Of a stretch of 64,000 nt of DNA, positions 63,904-64,000 are shown one piece after another. Both the position numbers and the translations under genes were made by a program. This DNA is from Mucilaginibacter sp. SG564 (GTDB lineage: Bacteria > Bacteroidota > Bacteroidia > Sphingobacteriales > Sphingobacteriaceae): the NCBI RefSeq assembly GCF_013149275.1, contig NZ_JABGNA010000003.1, forward strand, positions 514,805 through 578,804, read 5' to 3'. The stretch's first letter is position 1. Each line of letters opens with the position of its first letter. The notes beneath the pieces were generated by a model. The model had not been told where the DNA came from, did not search any database, and saw only the letters and a program-made list of their open reading frames with translations.

Positions 63904-64000
63904 TCAAGCCACCTGTTCGCGTTCTTTAGAGCGGATACAGAAAGTGACCATCCAGTTAAAAACAATCGGGATCAGCAGGATCACCGAGATCAGGAAGGTG
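63904..64000 (-). CDS. C-terminal end of a membrane protein (partial)
   Basis: The minus strand has an open frame ending in TGA at 63904-63906 and running off the right edge. The visible 31 residues contain a hydrophobic segment (FLISVILLIPIVFNWMVTF) and a charged end (RSKEREQVA), as in the last membrane helix of a transporter. No family can be assigned from so short a piece. Confidence 0.45.
   Translation of the reverse strand, partial: TFLISVILLIPIVFNWMVTFCIRSKEREQVA

Overview
The window looks like a chromosomal segment of a Bacteroidota bacterium, most likely Sphingobacteriaceae (Mucilaginibacter or Pedobacter-like). The signs are a type IX secretion C-terminal domain, AraC and TPR-kinase regulators of Bacteroidota style, DUF2027-Smr, DUF4397 and YtxH proteins, several matches to the Bacteroidota -7 promoter motif TAnnTTTG with few Shine-Dalgarno sites, and dispersed palindromic intergenic repeats. 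No rRNA, tRNA, CRISPR array, transposase, phage gene or origin was seen. The genus is inferred from general character, not from a search.

Layout. (1) 1-12.0 kb, all minus strand: an envelope polysaccharide locus. It holds the ADP-heptose genes rfaE1-gmhA-rfaE2, then a Wza-like exporter, a Wzz-like chain-length protein, a Wzx-like flippase, GT9 and GT2 glycosyltransferases and a hexapeptide acyltransferase cut by the window edge. A Wzi-like outer membrane protein lies upstream. (2) 12.4-16.5 kb: a repeat lipoprotein and a secreted GH2 beta-galactosidase. (3) 16.7-29 kb: a dense series of small modules in which a regulator (MarR, two AraC, HxlR, LysR) sits beside one or two small enzymes (RsbQ-like hydrolase, APH-like kinase, three SDRs, GNATs, YciI, rhodanese, VOC). 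This looks like a detoxification and stress-response neighbourhood. (4) 29-35 kb: two histidine kinases, a YjbQ protein, DUF2027-Smr and a DUF892 ferritin-like protein. (5) 35.3-45.2 kb: an M1 peptidase, YtxH, a cold-shock protein, a HAD phosphatase, lysA-lysC for lysine synthesis, an S41 peptidase and a BamA/TamA-like barrel. (6) 45.3-64 kb: envelope and secreted proteins, namely an outer membrane barrel, a PI-PLC fused to a propeller-like domain, a DUF885 peptidase, a PD40 protein broken by an amber codon, a HEPN-like protein, a giant AsmA-like protein, a frameshifted small conserved protein, a quinone oxidoreductase, lipoproteins, a very large type IX secreted protein and a small barrel.

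The most notable sequence-level observations are these: a perfect 32-bp inverted repeat that contains the start codon of the marR-like gene; an in-frame amber codon in the PD40 gene followed by 50 more sensible codons; a one-base frameshift in the small gene at 55.6-55.9 kb whose other frame restores a natural C-terminus; and a BamA/TamA-like gene whose signal peptide can only be reached from a non-ATG start. I did not find a convincing wholly new multi-gene system. The R-x4-H HEPN-like gene is the nearest thing to an undescribed defence or toxin component.
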